64,000 nucleotides of DNA, taken from the NCBI RefSeq assembly GCF_963676685.1, contig NC_092350.1, positions 9,777,307 to 9,841,306 of the forward strand, written 5' to 3'. This DNA comes from Mytilus edulis. Taxonomy: Eukaryota; Mollusca; Bivalvia; Mytilida; Mytilidae. The notes under the pieces are model-generated. The model searched no databases. It was not told the origin of the DNA and worked only from the letters and a program-made list of their open reading frames with translations. Shown piece by piece: positions 1 through 12,800 of this stretch (within the stretch, counting starts at the first letter, position 1; each line of letters opens with the position of its first letter). The position numbers and the translations under genes are program-made.

Positions 1-691
1 TTAAAACAAAAATAAAAGAGCAGATTTAAGAGATTTATGAGAGTTAAGATGAAAGAAGAGTAAAAGAAAAAAGGGTTATAAATACATGTACTGGTATAAT
101 TTATTCAATATCATAAATATCCAATTGTTGTACAAAGCTTCTTTACTTGTTTTAAAAATCTGTTGAGTAATTGAGAAGTCAGGCAGTATCACAAAAATTT
201 ACACTAAATTGAGTGAAGAAATTATATGCATGGTACCTCTCGAACACTGAAAGTTAACTATGAACCAAAAAAGTATTGAATTACAGGCTCCTGACTCAGG
301 ACAGGGGTATAAAGAATGTGAAAGGTTTAAACTTGTTAATGAGTGTCACCATCCCTCTTCCATAGGACAGCACAACATAGGAAGAAGCTGTAAAAATTAA
401 TTAGAAATGGCTCAACTCGTCAGATTGACGAAAAGCACAAAAACAGCTAGCATATATATGAAGACAAAAGACACAAAGTACCAATCTGAGAGATCTTTAA
501 GTTGCTGAAAGCAAGTTCAAATCCAATAACAACAAATAAAAATGATTCATGTTCTCCCAGACTCATAGATCAATCACTCACACCCAACAAGTTTAGTGTA
601 AAAACATCATAAACAGTCAGAAAAGCACAAATTGTCTCCCTTTAATTACAGTTATGTAAGTATGAACAACAATGTAATGATTTTATTTTAG
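1..691. other. 5' flank or intron of BDP1
   Basis: AT-rich with no frame that looks like the conserved BDP1 N-terminus. A normal acceptor ends at 691, so this is probably intron and the first exon(s) lie before the window. Confidence 0.5.
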
Positions 692-866
692 TCTGCCTCC
701 TGTAAAGTTTATAAACCACCATGCTCAGAAACCAGTCAGTCCAGTGGAAGTAGACAAATCTCAGGATACCAGTCCAGAAATTAATGTTCATACAGATGGA
801 GCTACAGAGGCCAGGAAAAGACATTACAGTAACAGTTCTATCAGTACTGTACACAGTGATACACAG
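692..866 (+). CDS. BDP1: BDP1 exon, serine/threonine-rich N-terminal part
   Basis: Acceptor TTTTATTTTAG precedes 692 and donor GTTAGT follows 866. One base completes a codon, then 58 codons read through to SDTQ, ending in phase 0 as the next exon needs. The stretch KRHYSNSSISTVHS resembles the basic, serine-rich N-terminal region of BDP1. This is weakly conserved, so assignment rests mainly on position and phase. Confidence 0.65.
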
Positions 867-3800
867 GTTAGTAGGTACAGATCAGCAGGTTTTATATTCA
901 GTAAAATACCAGCCACAATCACCTGATTAAGCTGTAATAGAGATAAAAGTACTGTGTCAAAAATATCACTTCTGACACAATGATTTGTCAATATTATCTA
1001 ATTTGATAAACTTTTTAAAGTTTTCAAAAATCTCCATTTTTTAAGTTTTAAAAAATTCCATTGAAGAAAAATATCTTCCTTCAATTTCAATGGATTCTCA
1101 CATCACTCATCTACAATCACATAGAAATATAGTAAATTTTATACAGAAAATGAAGAAATAGTGATATTTTTTACCATTTATACATCAACTTGAATTTAAA
1201 TCCAATTTATATGACAGGGATTGTTGAAGAACAACAAACAGAAGAACGGATACACTGATGAGGATGCACCAATAAATAAAAACACTATGACTATGGGGGA
1301 TCTTATATACTGGAATCCCGGGAAAAATCAAATGGCGTAAGTAGTAGTAATAAAAACACCATGACTATAGGGGATCTTATATACTGGAATCCTGGCAAAT
1401 ATCAAATGGCGTAAGTAATAGTAATAAAAATACTATGACTATGGGGATCTTATATACTGGAATCCTGGAAAAAATCAAATGGTGTAAGTAACATTAATAA
1501 AAAACCCATGACTATGGGGGATCTTATATACTGGAATCCTGGCAAATATCAAATGGCGTAAGTAATAGTAATAAAAATACTATGACTATAGGGGATCTTA
1601 TATACTGGAATCCTGGCAAATATCAAATGGCGTAAGTAATAGTAATAAAAATACTATGACTATGGGGGATCTTATATACTGGAATCCTGGCAAATATTAA
1701 ATGGCGTAAGTAATAGTAATAAAAATACTATGACTATGGGGGATCTTATATACTGGAATCCTGGCAAATATCAAATGGCGTAAGTAATAGTAATAAAAAT
1801 ACTATGACTATAGGGGATCTTATATACTGGAATCCTGGCAAATATCAAATGGCGTAAGTAATAGTAATAAAAATACTATGACTATGGGGGATCTTATATA
1901 CTGGAATCCTGGCAAATATTAAATGGCATAAGTAATAGTAATAAAAATACTATGACTATGGGGGATCTTATATACTGGAATCCTGGCAAATATCAAATGG
2001 CGTAAGTAATAGTAATAAAAATACTATGACTATGGGGGATCTTATATACTGGAATCCTGGCAAATATCATATGGCGTAAGTAATAGTAATAAAAATACTA
2101 TGACTATGGGGGATCTTATATACTGGAATCCTGGCAAATATCAAATGGCGTAAGACCGTAAGTAATAGTAATAAAATTACTATGACTATGGGGGATCTTA
2201 TATACTGGAATCCTGGCAAATATCAAATGGCGTAAGTAATAGTAATAAAAATACTATGACTATGGGGGATCTTATATACTGGAATCCTGGCAAATATCAA
2301 ATGGCGTAAGTAATAGTAATAAAAATACTATGACTATGGGGGATCTTATATACTGGAATCCTGGCAAATATCAAATGGCGTAAGTAATAGTAATAAAAAT
2401 ACTATGACTATAGGGGATCTTATATACTGGAATCCTGGCAAATATCAAATGGCGTAAGTAATAGTAATAAAAATACTATGACTATGGGGGATCTTATATA
2501 CTGGAATCCTGGCAAATATCAAATGGCGTAAGACCGTAAGTAATAGTAATAAAATTACTATGACTATGGGGGATCTTATATACTGGAATCCTGGCAAATA
2601 TCAAATGGCGTAAGTAATAGTAATAAAAATACTATGACTATGGGGGATCTTATATACTGGAATCCTGGAAAAAATCAAATGGTGTAAGTAACATTAATAA
2701 AAACACCATGACTATGGGGGATCTTATATACTGGAATCCTGGCAAATATCAAATGGCGTAAGTAATAGTAATAAAAATACTATGACTATGGGGGATCTTA
2801 TATACTGGAATCCTGGCAAATATCAAATGGCGTAAGTAATAGTAATAAAAATACTATGACTATGGGGGATCTTTTATACTGGAATCCTGGCAAATATCAA
2901 ATGGCGTAAGTAATAGTAATAAAAATACTATGACTATGGGGGATCTTATATACTGGAATCCTGGAAAAAATCAAATGGCTTAAGTAATAGTATAATTGTA
3001 AATAAATGCTATGACTATAGGGTATGTAATATACTAGGAGAAAATGAAAATGTGAAGAAAAAATTGTAGATGAGTTACTTGTATCTGTGTGCTTCAAAAT
3101 ATAATGATTATTTAAGTGGATTTTTTTTGCAAGGATATCACAGAAATATTACATCAGTCGAAGAAAGATACCAATAGGATATTCAAATTTATAAGTCAAA
3201 AACAAACTGCAACGCCAAAACAAAACAAAATACCAAAAGTAACAAAAGTAACAAAAGTATAGAAAACAGAATATAGAAAACTCAAGAATGAACAACACAA
3301 TGCCAACACACATTAGTGGAGATTGATCGCAGGTGTTCCAGAAGGTAAGCTGATCCTGCTCCACATGTGGTGCCCATTATGTTACTCATATAAGTACAAA
3401 CCTGGCAATAAGCCTAATCCTGAATTCATTTGAGGAAACGACAAGGGATTGTTATTACAACAACAGGAACATATCTGTCATTATGTGTGTGTTCCTAGAA
3501 ATATAACATGGTGATATTAGAAAAAGTTTGAATAATAGAAGTTCTGCAAGGTTCTAAGTTCCGCTTCAGGGAAATTAAAAAAAAAAAATTTGCAGTTTTG
3601 TCAAACTGTTGGATTATCATGCATGGGTGTATCAAAGGCCAGTTTTCCCAAATTAATTGACCAAAAACAATATGTCAGGGTATATATGACTTTACAACAT
3701 ACAAAATTGTACATATTATTTTTATTTTCATAGAACCATCATTGAAACACCAAAGAAGAAAGCAAAAGTAATAGTAGAGAAAGAAAATGTGAATACTGAA

Positions 3801-6800
3801 GAAGAAGAAGAAAAACCCCAAGAATCAGAAGAAGCTGATGTGACAGATAGTAAAGACCCAGATATGCCTGTACCTCAAGTAAAAATAGGACCGGATGGAA
3901 ACATTATAATTAATGAAGAAAGGTATGTGACAGATAGTAAAGACCCAGATATGCCTGTACCTCAAGTAAAAATAGGACCGGATGGAAACATTATAATTAA
4001 TGAAGAAAGGTATGTAACAGAAAGTAAAGACCCTGATATGCCTGTACCTCAAGTGAAAATAGGACCGGATGGAAACATTATAATTAATGAAGAAAGGTAT
4101 GTAACAGATAGTATAGACCCAGATATGCCTGTACCTCAAGTGAAAATAGGACCGGATGGAAACATTATAATTAATGAAGAAAGGTATGTAACAGATAGTA
4201 AAGACCCAGATATGCCTGTACCTCAAGTAAAAATAGGACCCGATGGAAACATTATAATTAATGAAGAAAGGTATGTAACAGATAGTAAAGACCCAGATAT
4301 GCCTGTACCTCAAGTAAAAATAGGACCGGATGGAAACATTATAATTAATGAAGAAAGGTATGTAACAGAAAGTAAAGACCCTGATATGCCTGTACCTCAA
4401 GTGAAAATAGGACCGGATGGAAACATTATAATTAATGAAGAAAGGTATGTAACAGATAGTATAGACCCAGATATGCCTGTACCTCAAGTGAAAATAGGAC
4501 CGGATGGAAACATTATAATTAATGAAGAAAGGTATGTAACAGATAGTATAGACCCAGATATGCCTGTACCTCAAGTGAAAATAGGACCGGATGGAAACAT
4601 TATAATTAACGAAGAAAGGTATGTAACAGATAGTATAGACCCAGATATGCCTGTACCTCAAGTGAAAATAGGACCGGATGGAAACATTATAATTAACGAA
4701 GAAAGGTATGTAACAGATAGTATAGACCCTGATATGCCTGTACCTCAAGTGAAAATAGGACCGGATGGAAACATTATAATTAACGAAGAAAGGTATGTAA
4801 CAGATAGTAAAGACCCTGATATGCCTGTACCTCAAGTGAAAATAGGACCGGATGGAAACATTATAATTAACGAAGAAAGGTATGTAACAGATAGTAATGA
4901 CCCAGATATGCCTGTACCTCAAGTGAAAATAGGACCGGATGGAAACATTATAATTAACGAAGAAAGGTATGTAACAGATAGTATAGACCCTGATATGCCT
5001 GTACCTCAAGTGAAAATAGGACCGGATGGAAACATTATAATTAACGAAGAAAGGTATGTAACAGATAGTATAGACCCTGATATGCCTGTACCTCAAGTGA
5101 AAATAGGACCGGATGGAAACATTATAATTAACGAAGAAAGGTATGTAACAGATAGTAAAGACCCAGATATGCCTGTACCTCAAGTGAAAATAGGACCGGA
5201 TGGAAACATTATAATTAACGAAGAAAGGTATGTAACAGATAGTATAGACCCTGATATGCCTGTACCTCAAGTGAAAATAGGACCGGATGGAAACATTATA
5301 ATTAACGAAGAAAGGTATGTAACAGATAGTAAAGACCCTGATATGCTTGTACCTCAAGTGAAAATAGGACCGGATGGAAACATTATAATTAACGAAGAAA
5401 GGTATGTAACAGATAGTAAAGACCCAGATATGCCTGTACCTCAAGTAAAAATAGGTCCAGATGGAAACATTATAATTAATGAAGAAAGGTATGTAACAGA
5501 TAGTAAAGACCCAGATATGCCTGTACCTCAAGTAAAAATAGGACCAGATGGAAACATTATAATTAATGAAGAAAGGTATGTAACAGATAGTAAAGACCCA
5601 GATATGCCTGTACCTCAAGTAAAAATAGGACCAGATGGAAACATTATAATTAATGAAGAAAGGTATGTAACAGATAGTAAAGACCCAGATATGCCTGTAC
5701 CTCAAGTAAAAATAGGACCGGATGGAAACATTATAATTAATGAAGAAAGGTATGTAACAGATAGTAAAGACCCTGATATGCCTGTACCTCAAGTAAAAAT
5801 AGGACCGGATGGAAACATTATAATTAATGAAGAAAGGTATGTAACAGATAGTAAAGACCCAGATATGCCTGTACCTCAAGTAAAAATAGGACCAGATGGA
5901 AACATTATAATTAATGAAGAAAGGTATGTAACAGAAAGTAAAGACCCAGATATGCCTGTACCTCAAGTAAAAATAGGACCAGATGGAAACATTATAATTA
6001 ATGAAGAAAGGTATGTAACAGATAGTAAAGACCCAGATATGCCTGTACCTCAAGTAAAAATAGGACCGGATGGAAACATTATAATTAATGAAGAAAGGTA
6101 TGTAACAGATAGTAAAGACCCAGATATGCCTGTACCTCAAGTAAAAATAGGACCGGATGGAAACATTATAATTAATGAAGAAAGGTATGTAACAGATAGT
6201 AAAGACCCTGATATGCCTGTACCTCAAGTAAAAATAGGACCGGATGGAAACATTATAATTAATGAAGAAAGGTATGTAACAGAGAGTAAAGACCCTGATA
6301 TGCCTGTACCTCAAGTAAAAATAGGACCGGATGGAAACATTATAATTAATGAAGAAAGGTATGTAACAGAAAGTAAAGACCCTGATATGCCTGTACCTCA
6401 AGTAAAAATAGGACCGGATGGAAACATTATAATTAATGAAGAAAGGTATGTAACAGATAGTAAAGACCCTGATATGCCTGTACCTCAAGTAAAAATAGGA
6501 CCGGATGGAAACATTATAATTAATGAAGAAAGGTATGTAACAGATAGTAAAGACCCAGATATGCCTGTACCTCAAGTAAAAATAGGACCAGATGGAAACA
6601 TTATAATTAATGAAGAAAGGTATGTAACAGAAAGTAAAGACCCAGATATGCCTGTACCTCAAGTAAAAATAGGACCAGATGGAAACATTATAATTAATGA
6701 AGAAAGGTATGTAACAGAAAGTAAAGACCCTGATATGCCTGTACCTCAAGTAAAAATAGGACCGGATGGAAGCATTATAATTAATGAAGAAAGGTATGTA

Positions 6801-9800
6801 ACAGATAGTAAAGACCCAGATATGCCTGTACCTCAAGTAAAAATAGGACCGGATGGAAACATTATAATTAATGAAGAAAGGTATGTAACAGATAGTAAAG
6901 ACCCTGATATGCCTGTACCTCAAGTAAAAATAGGACCGGATGGAAATATTATAATTAATGAAGAAAGGTATGTAACAGAGAGTAAAGACCCTGATATGCT
7001 TGTACCTCAAGTAAAAATAGGACTGGATGGAAACATTATAATTAATGAAGAAAGGTATGTAACAGAGAGTAAAGACCCTGATATGCCTGTACCTCAAGTA
7101 AAAATAGGACCGGATGGAAACATTATAATTAATGAAGAAAGGTATGTAACAGATAGTAAAGACCCTGATATGCCTGTACCTCAAGTAAAAATAGGACCGG
7201 ATGGAAACATTATAATTAATGAAGAAAGGTATGTAACAGATAGTAAAGACCCTGATATGCCTGTACCTCAAGTAAAAATAGGACCGGATGGAAACATTAT
7301 AATTAATGAAGAAAGGTATGTAACAGATAGTAAAGACCCTGATATGCCTGTACCTCAAGTAAAAATAGGACCGGATGGAAACATTATAATTAATGAAGAA
7401 AGGTATGTAACAGAGAGTAAAGACCCTGATATGCCTGTACCTCAAGTAAAAATAGGACCGGATGGAAACATTATAATTAATGAAGAAAGGTATGTAACAG
7501 ATAGTAAAGACCCTGATATGCCTGTACCTCAAGTAAAAATAGGACCGGATGGAAACATTATAATTAATGAAGAAAGGTATGTAAAAGATAGTAAAGACCC
7601 AGATATGCCTGTACCTCAAGTAAAAATAGGACCAGATGGAAACATTATAATTAATGAAGAAAGGTATGTAACAGAAAGTAAAGACCCAGATATGCCTGTA
7701 CCTCAAGTAAAAATAGGACCAGATGGAAACATTATAATTAATGAAGAAAGGTATGTAACAGAAAGTAAAGACCCTGATATGCCTGCACCTCAAGTAAAAA
7801 TAGGACCGGATGGAAGCATTATAATTTATGAAGAAAGGTATGTAACAGATAGTAAAGACCCAGATATGCCTGTACCTCAAGTAAAAATAGGACCGGATGG
7901 AAACATTATAATTAATGAAGAAAGGTATGTAACAGATAGTAAAGACCCTGATATGCCTGTACCTCAAATAAAAAAAGGACCGGATGGAAACATTATAATT
8001 AATGAAGAAAGGTATGTAACAGATAGTAAAGACCCTGATATGCCTGTACCTCAAGTAAAAATAGGACCGGATGGAAACATTATAATTAATGAAGAAAGGT
8101 ATGTAACAGAAAGTAAAGACCCAGATATGCCTGTACCTCAAGTAAAAATAGGACCGGATGGAAACATTATAATTAATGAAGAAAGGTATGTAACAGATAG
8201 TATAGACCCAGATATGCCTGTACCTCAAGTAAAAATAGGACCGGATGGAAACATTATAATTAATGAAGAAAGGTATGTAACAGATAGTAAAGACCCTGAT
8301 ATGCCTGTACCTCAAGTAAAAATAGGACCGGATGGAAACATTATAATTAATGAAGAAAGGTATGTAACAGATAGTAAAGACCCTGATATGCCTGTACCTC
8401 AAGTAAAAATAGGACCGGATGGAAACATTATAATTAATGAAGAAAGGTATGTAACAGATAGTAAAGACCCTGATATGCTTGTACCTCAAGTAAAAATAGG
8501 ACCGGATGGAAACATTATAATTAATGGAGAAAGGTATGTAACAGAGAGTAAAGACCCTGATATGCCTGTACCTCAAGTAAAAATAGGACCGGATGGAAAC
8601 ATTATAATTAATGAAGAAAGGTATGTAACAGATAGTAAAGACCCTGATATGCCTGTACCTCAAGTAAAAATAGGACCGGATGGAAACATTATAATAAATG
8701 AAGAAAGGTATGTAACAGATAGTAAAGACCCTGATATGCCTGTACCTCAAGTAAAAATAGGACCGGATGGAAACATTATAATTAATGAAGAAAGGTATGT
8801 AACAGAGAGTAAAGACCCTGATATGCCTGTACCTCAAGTAAAAATAGGACCGGATGGAAACATTATAATTAATGAAGAAAGGTATGTAACAGATAGTAAA
8901 GACCCTGATATGCCTGTACCTCAAGTAAAAATAGGACCGGATGGAAACATTATAATTAATGAAGAAAGGTATGTAACAGAGAGTAAAGACCCTGATATGC
9001 CTGTACCTCAAGTAAAAATAGGACCGGATGGAAACATTATAATTAATGAAGAAAGGTATGTAACAGATAGTAAAGACCCTGATATGCCTGTACCTCAAGT
9101 AAAAATAGGACCGGATGGAAACATTATAATTAATGAAGAAAGGTATGTAAAAGATAGTAAAGACCCAGATATGCCTGTACCTCAAGTAAAAATAGGACCA
9201 GATGGAAACATTATAATTAATGAAGAAAGGTATGTAACAGAAAGTAAAGACCCAGATATGCCTGTACCTCAAGTAAAAATAGGACCAGATGGAAACATTA
9301 TAATTAATGAAGAAAGGTATGTAACAGAAAGTAAAGACCCTGATATGCCTGCACCTCAAGTAAAAATAGGACCGGATGGAAGCATTATAATTTATGAAGA
9401 AAGGTATGTAACAGATAGTAAAGACCCAGATATGCCTGTACCTCAAGTAAAAATAGGACCGGATGGAAACATTATAATTAATGAAGAAAGGTATGTAACA
9501 GATAGTAAAGACCCTGATATGCCTGTACCTCAAATAAAAAAAGGACCGGATGGAAACATTATAATTAATGAAGAAAGGTATGTAACAGATAGTAAAGACC
9601 CTGATATGCCTGTACCTCAAGTAAAAATAGGACCGGATGGAAACATTATAATTAATGAAGAAAGGTATGTAACAGAAAGTAAAGACCCAGATATGCCTGT
9701 ACCTCAAGTAAAAATAGGACCGGATGGAAACATTATAATTAATGAAGAAAGGTATGTAACAGATAGTATAGACCCAGATATGCCTGTACCTCAAGTAAAA

Positions 9801-12800
9801 ATAGGACCGGATGGAAACATTATAATTAATGAAGAAAGGTATGTAACAGATAGTAAAGACCCTGATATGCCTGTACCTCAAGTAAAAATAGGACCGGATG
9901 GAAACATTATAATTAATGAAGAAAGGTATGTAACAGATAGTAAAGACCCTGATATGCCTGTACCTCAAGTAAAAATAGGACCGGATGGAAACATTATAAT
10001 TAATGAAGAAAGGTATGTAACAGATAGTAAAGACCCTGATATGCTTGTACCTCAAGTAAAAATAGGACCGGATGGAAACATTATAATTAATGGAGAAAGG
10101 TATGTAACAGAGAGTAAAGACCCTGATATGCCTGTACCTCAAGTAAAAATAGGACCGGATGGAAACATTATAATTAATGAAGAAAGGTATGTAACAGATA
10201 GTAAAGACCCTGATATGCCTGTACCTCAAGTAAAAATAGGACCGGATGGAAACATTATAATAAATGAAGAAAGGTATGTAACAGATAGTAAAGACCCTGA
10301 TATGCCTGTACCTCAAGTAAAAATAGGACCGGATGGAAACATTATAATTAATGAAGAAAGGTATGTAACAGAGAGTAAAGACCCTGATATGCCTGTACCT
10401 CAAGTAAAAATAGGACCGGATGGAAACATAATTAATGAAGAAAGGTATGTAACAGATAGTAAAGACCCTGATATGCCTGTACCTCAAGTAAAAATAGGAC
10501 CGGATGGAAACATTATAATTAATGAAGAAAGGTATGTAACAGATAGTAAAGACCCTGATATGCCTGTACCTCAAGTAAAAATAGGACCGGATGGAAACAT
10601 TATAATTAATGAAGAAAGGTATGTAACAGATAGTAAAGACCCAGATATGCCTGTACCTCAAGTAAAAATAGGACCAGATGGAAACATTATAATTAATGAA
10701 GAAAGGTATGTAACAAAAAGTAAAGACCCAGATATGCCTGTACCTCAAGTAAAAATAGGTCCAGATGGAAACATTATAATTAATGAAGAAAGGTATGTAA
10801 CAGAAAGTAAAGACCCTGATATGCCTGTACCTCAAGTAAAAATAGGTCCAGATGGAAACATTATAATTAATGAAGAAAGGTATGTAACAGAAAGTAAAGA
10901 CCCAGATATGCCTGTACCTCAAGTAAAAATAGGACCGGATGGAAACATTATAATTAATGAAGAAAGGTATGTAACAGATAGTAAAGACCCAGATATGCCT
11001 GTACCTCAAGTAAAAATAGGACTGGATGGAAACATTATAATTAATGAAGAAAGGTATGTAACAGAAAGTAAAGACCCTGATATGCCTGTACCTCAAGTAA
11101 AAATAGGTCCAGATGGAAACATTATAATCAATGAAGAAAGGTATGTAACAGAGAGTAAAGACCCTGATATGCCTGTACCTCAAGTAAAAATAGGACCGGA
11201 TGGAAGCATTATAATTAATGAAGAAAGGTATGTAACAGATAGTAAAGACCCTGATATGCCTGTACCTCAAGTAAAAATAGGACCGGATGGAAACATTATA
11301 ATTAATGAAGAAAGGTATGTAACAGATAGTAAAGACCCAGATATGCCTGTACCTCAAGTAAAAATAGGACCGGATGGAAACATTATAATTAATGAAGAAA
11401 GGTATGTAACAGATAGTAAAGACCCTGATATGCCTGTACCTCAAGTAAAAATAGGACCGGATGGGAACATTATAATTAATGAAGAAAGGTATGTAACAGA
11501 AAGTAAAGACCCAGATATGCCTGTACCTCAAGTAAAAATAGGACCGGATTGAAACATTATAATTAATGAAGAAAGGTATGTAACAGATAGTAAAGACCCT
11601 GATATGCCTGTACCTCAAGTAAAAATAGGACCGGATGGAAACATTATAATTAATGAAGAAAGGTATGTAACAGATAGTAAAGACCCAGATATGCCTGTAC
11701 CTCAAGTAAAAATAGGACCGGATGGAAACATTATAATTAATGAAGAAAGGTATGTAACAGATAGTAAAGACCCTGATATGCCTGTACCTCAAGTAAAAAT
11801 AGGACCGGATGGAAACATTATAATTAATGAAGAAAGGTATGTAACAGATAGTAAAGACCCTGATATGCCTGTACCTCAAGTAAAAATAGGACCGGATGGA
11901 AACATTATAATTAATGAAGAAAGGTATGTAACAGATAGTAAAGACCCTGATATGCCTGTACCTCAAGTAAAAATAGGACCGGATGGAAACATTATAATAA
12001 ACGAAGAAAGGTATGTATCAGATAGTAAAGACCTAGATATGCCTGTACCTCAAGTAAAAATAGATCCGGAAGGATGCATTATAATTAACTCATTCGCCCC
12101 AAAGACATTTTTGGAAAATATTTTCTCGTGGGTTTAAACCCACCCCCAGTGAAAAATGGTAATTTTCCGTCTATTTTCTGATTTCAAAACGACCTTGAGA
12201 GGTGAACACTGACAAGACTGTGTATTTTTGTCATTCAAGTATTACCCTATAGTTACAGTAGTCCATTCATGGTAGGAGTATATTGGACTTCAGTGTCTTG
12301 CTTGGGAATTATTATTGTCAAGTCAGGTCTGCCTAAATGTCCGTTTTTATGGATTTTTGACAAAACGGTGACCTAGATTTTACAGACTAGATTCCTATTG
12401 GCCATATTATACCTCGTTGTGTTCCTATACCACCTATGCATGCATATATGATAACAGTTTTTACCAACAGTCACTTCCAGTTACGTAGTGGCCATCAAAA
12501 GATGCCCACCCCCACCTGATTTTGGCTACTTTTCATGTTTTTCCGATTTTGAACTCTTAAACGGCTTTCAAAGTGCCAAATTTTCATGAACAGACATCTG
12601 AGAAGAGTTGATAGACCATGAACTGCTTAGTTGAAGTCCCTGCTATCATGACAGTTCAGCTGGGGCAGTTAAAAAAAAGAATGGAGGGTCATACGGGCCA
12701 TCAAATAATGGTTGTCGCCATCACGCCTACAGGCGGGATTGGGGGTTAAAGGGTTAATGAAGAAAGGTATGTAACAGATAGTAAAGACCCTGATATGCCT

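Noticed and set aside
1286..2990. CRISPR-like regular array
   Set aside because: The units are contiguous tandem repeats with no unique spacers, they are derived from the adjacent BDP1 exon, and the genome is animal.
3825..11966. A 2713-codon open frame on the minus strand through array 2
   Set aside because: The 87 bp unit has no stop in that antisense frame and is divisible by three, so openness in one unit means openness in all. The translation (RYRHIRVFTICYIPFFINYN repeats) has no family resemblance, and the plus strand fits BDP1 exactly.
3926..12010. GTAACAG in each array-2 unit as a splice acceptor (micro-exons of 87 bp)
   Set aside because: No polypyrimidine tract or room for a branch point precedes it; only the donor half of the unit looks functional.
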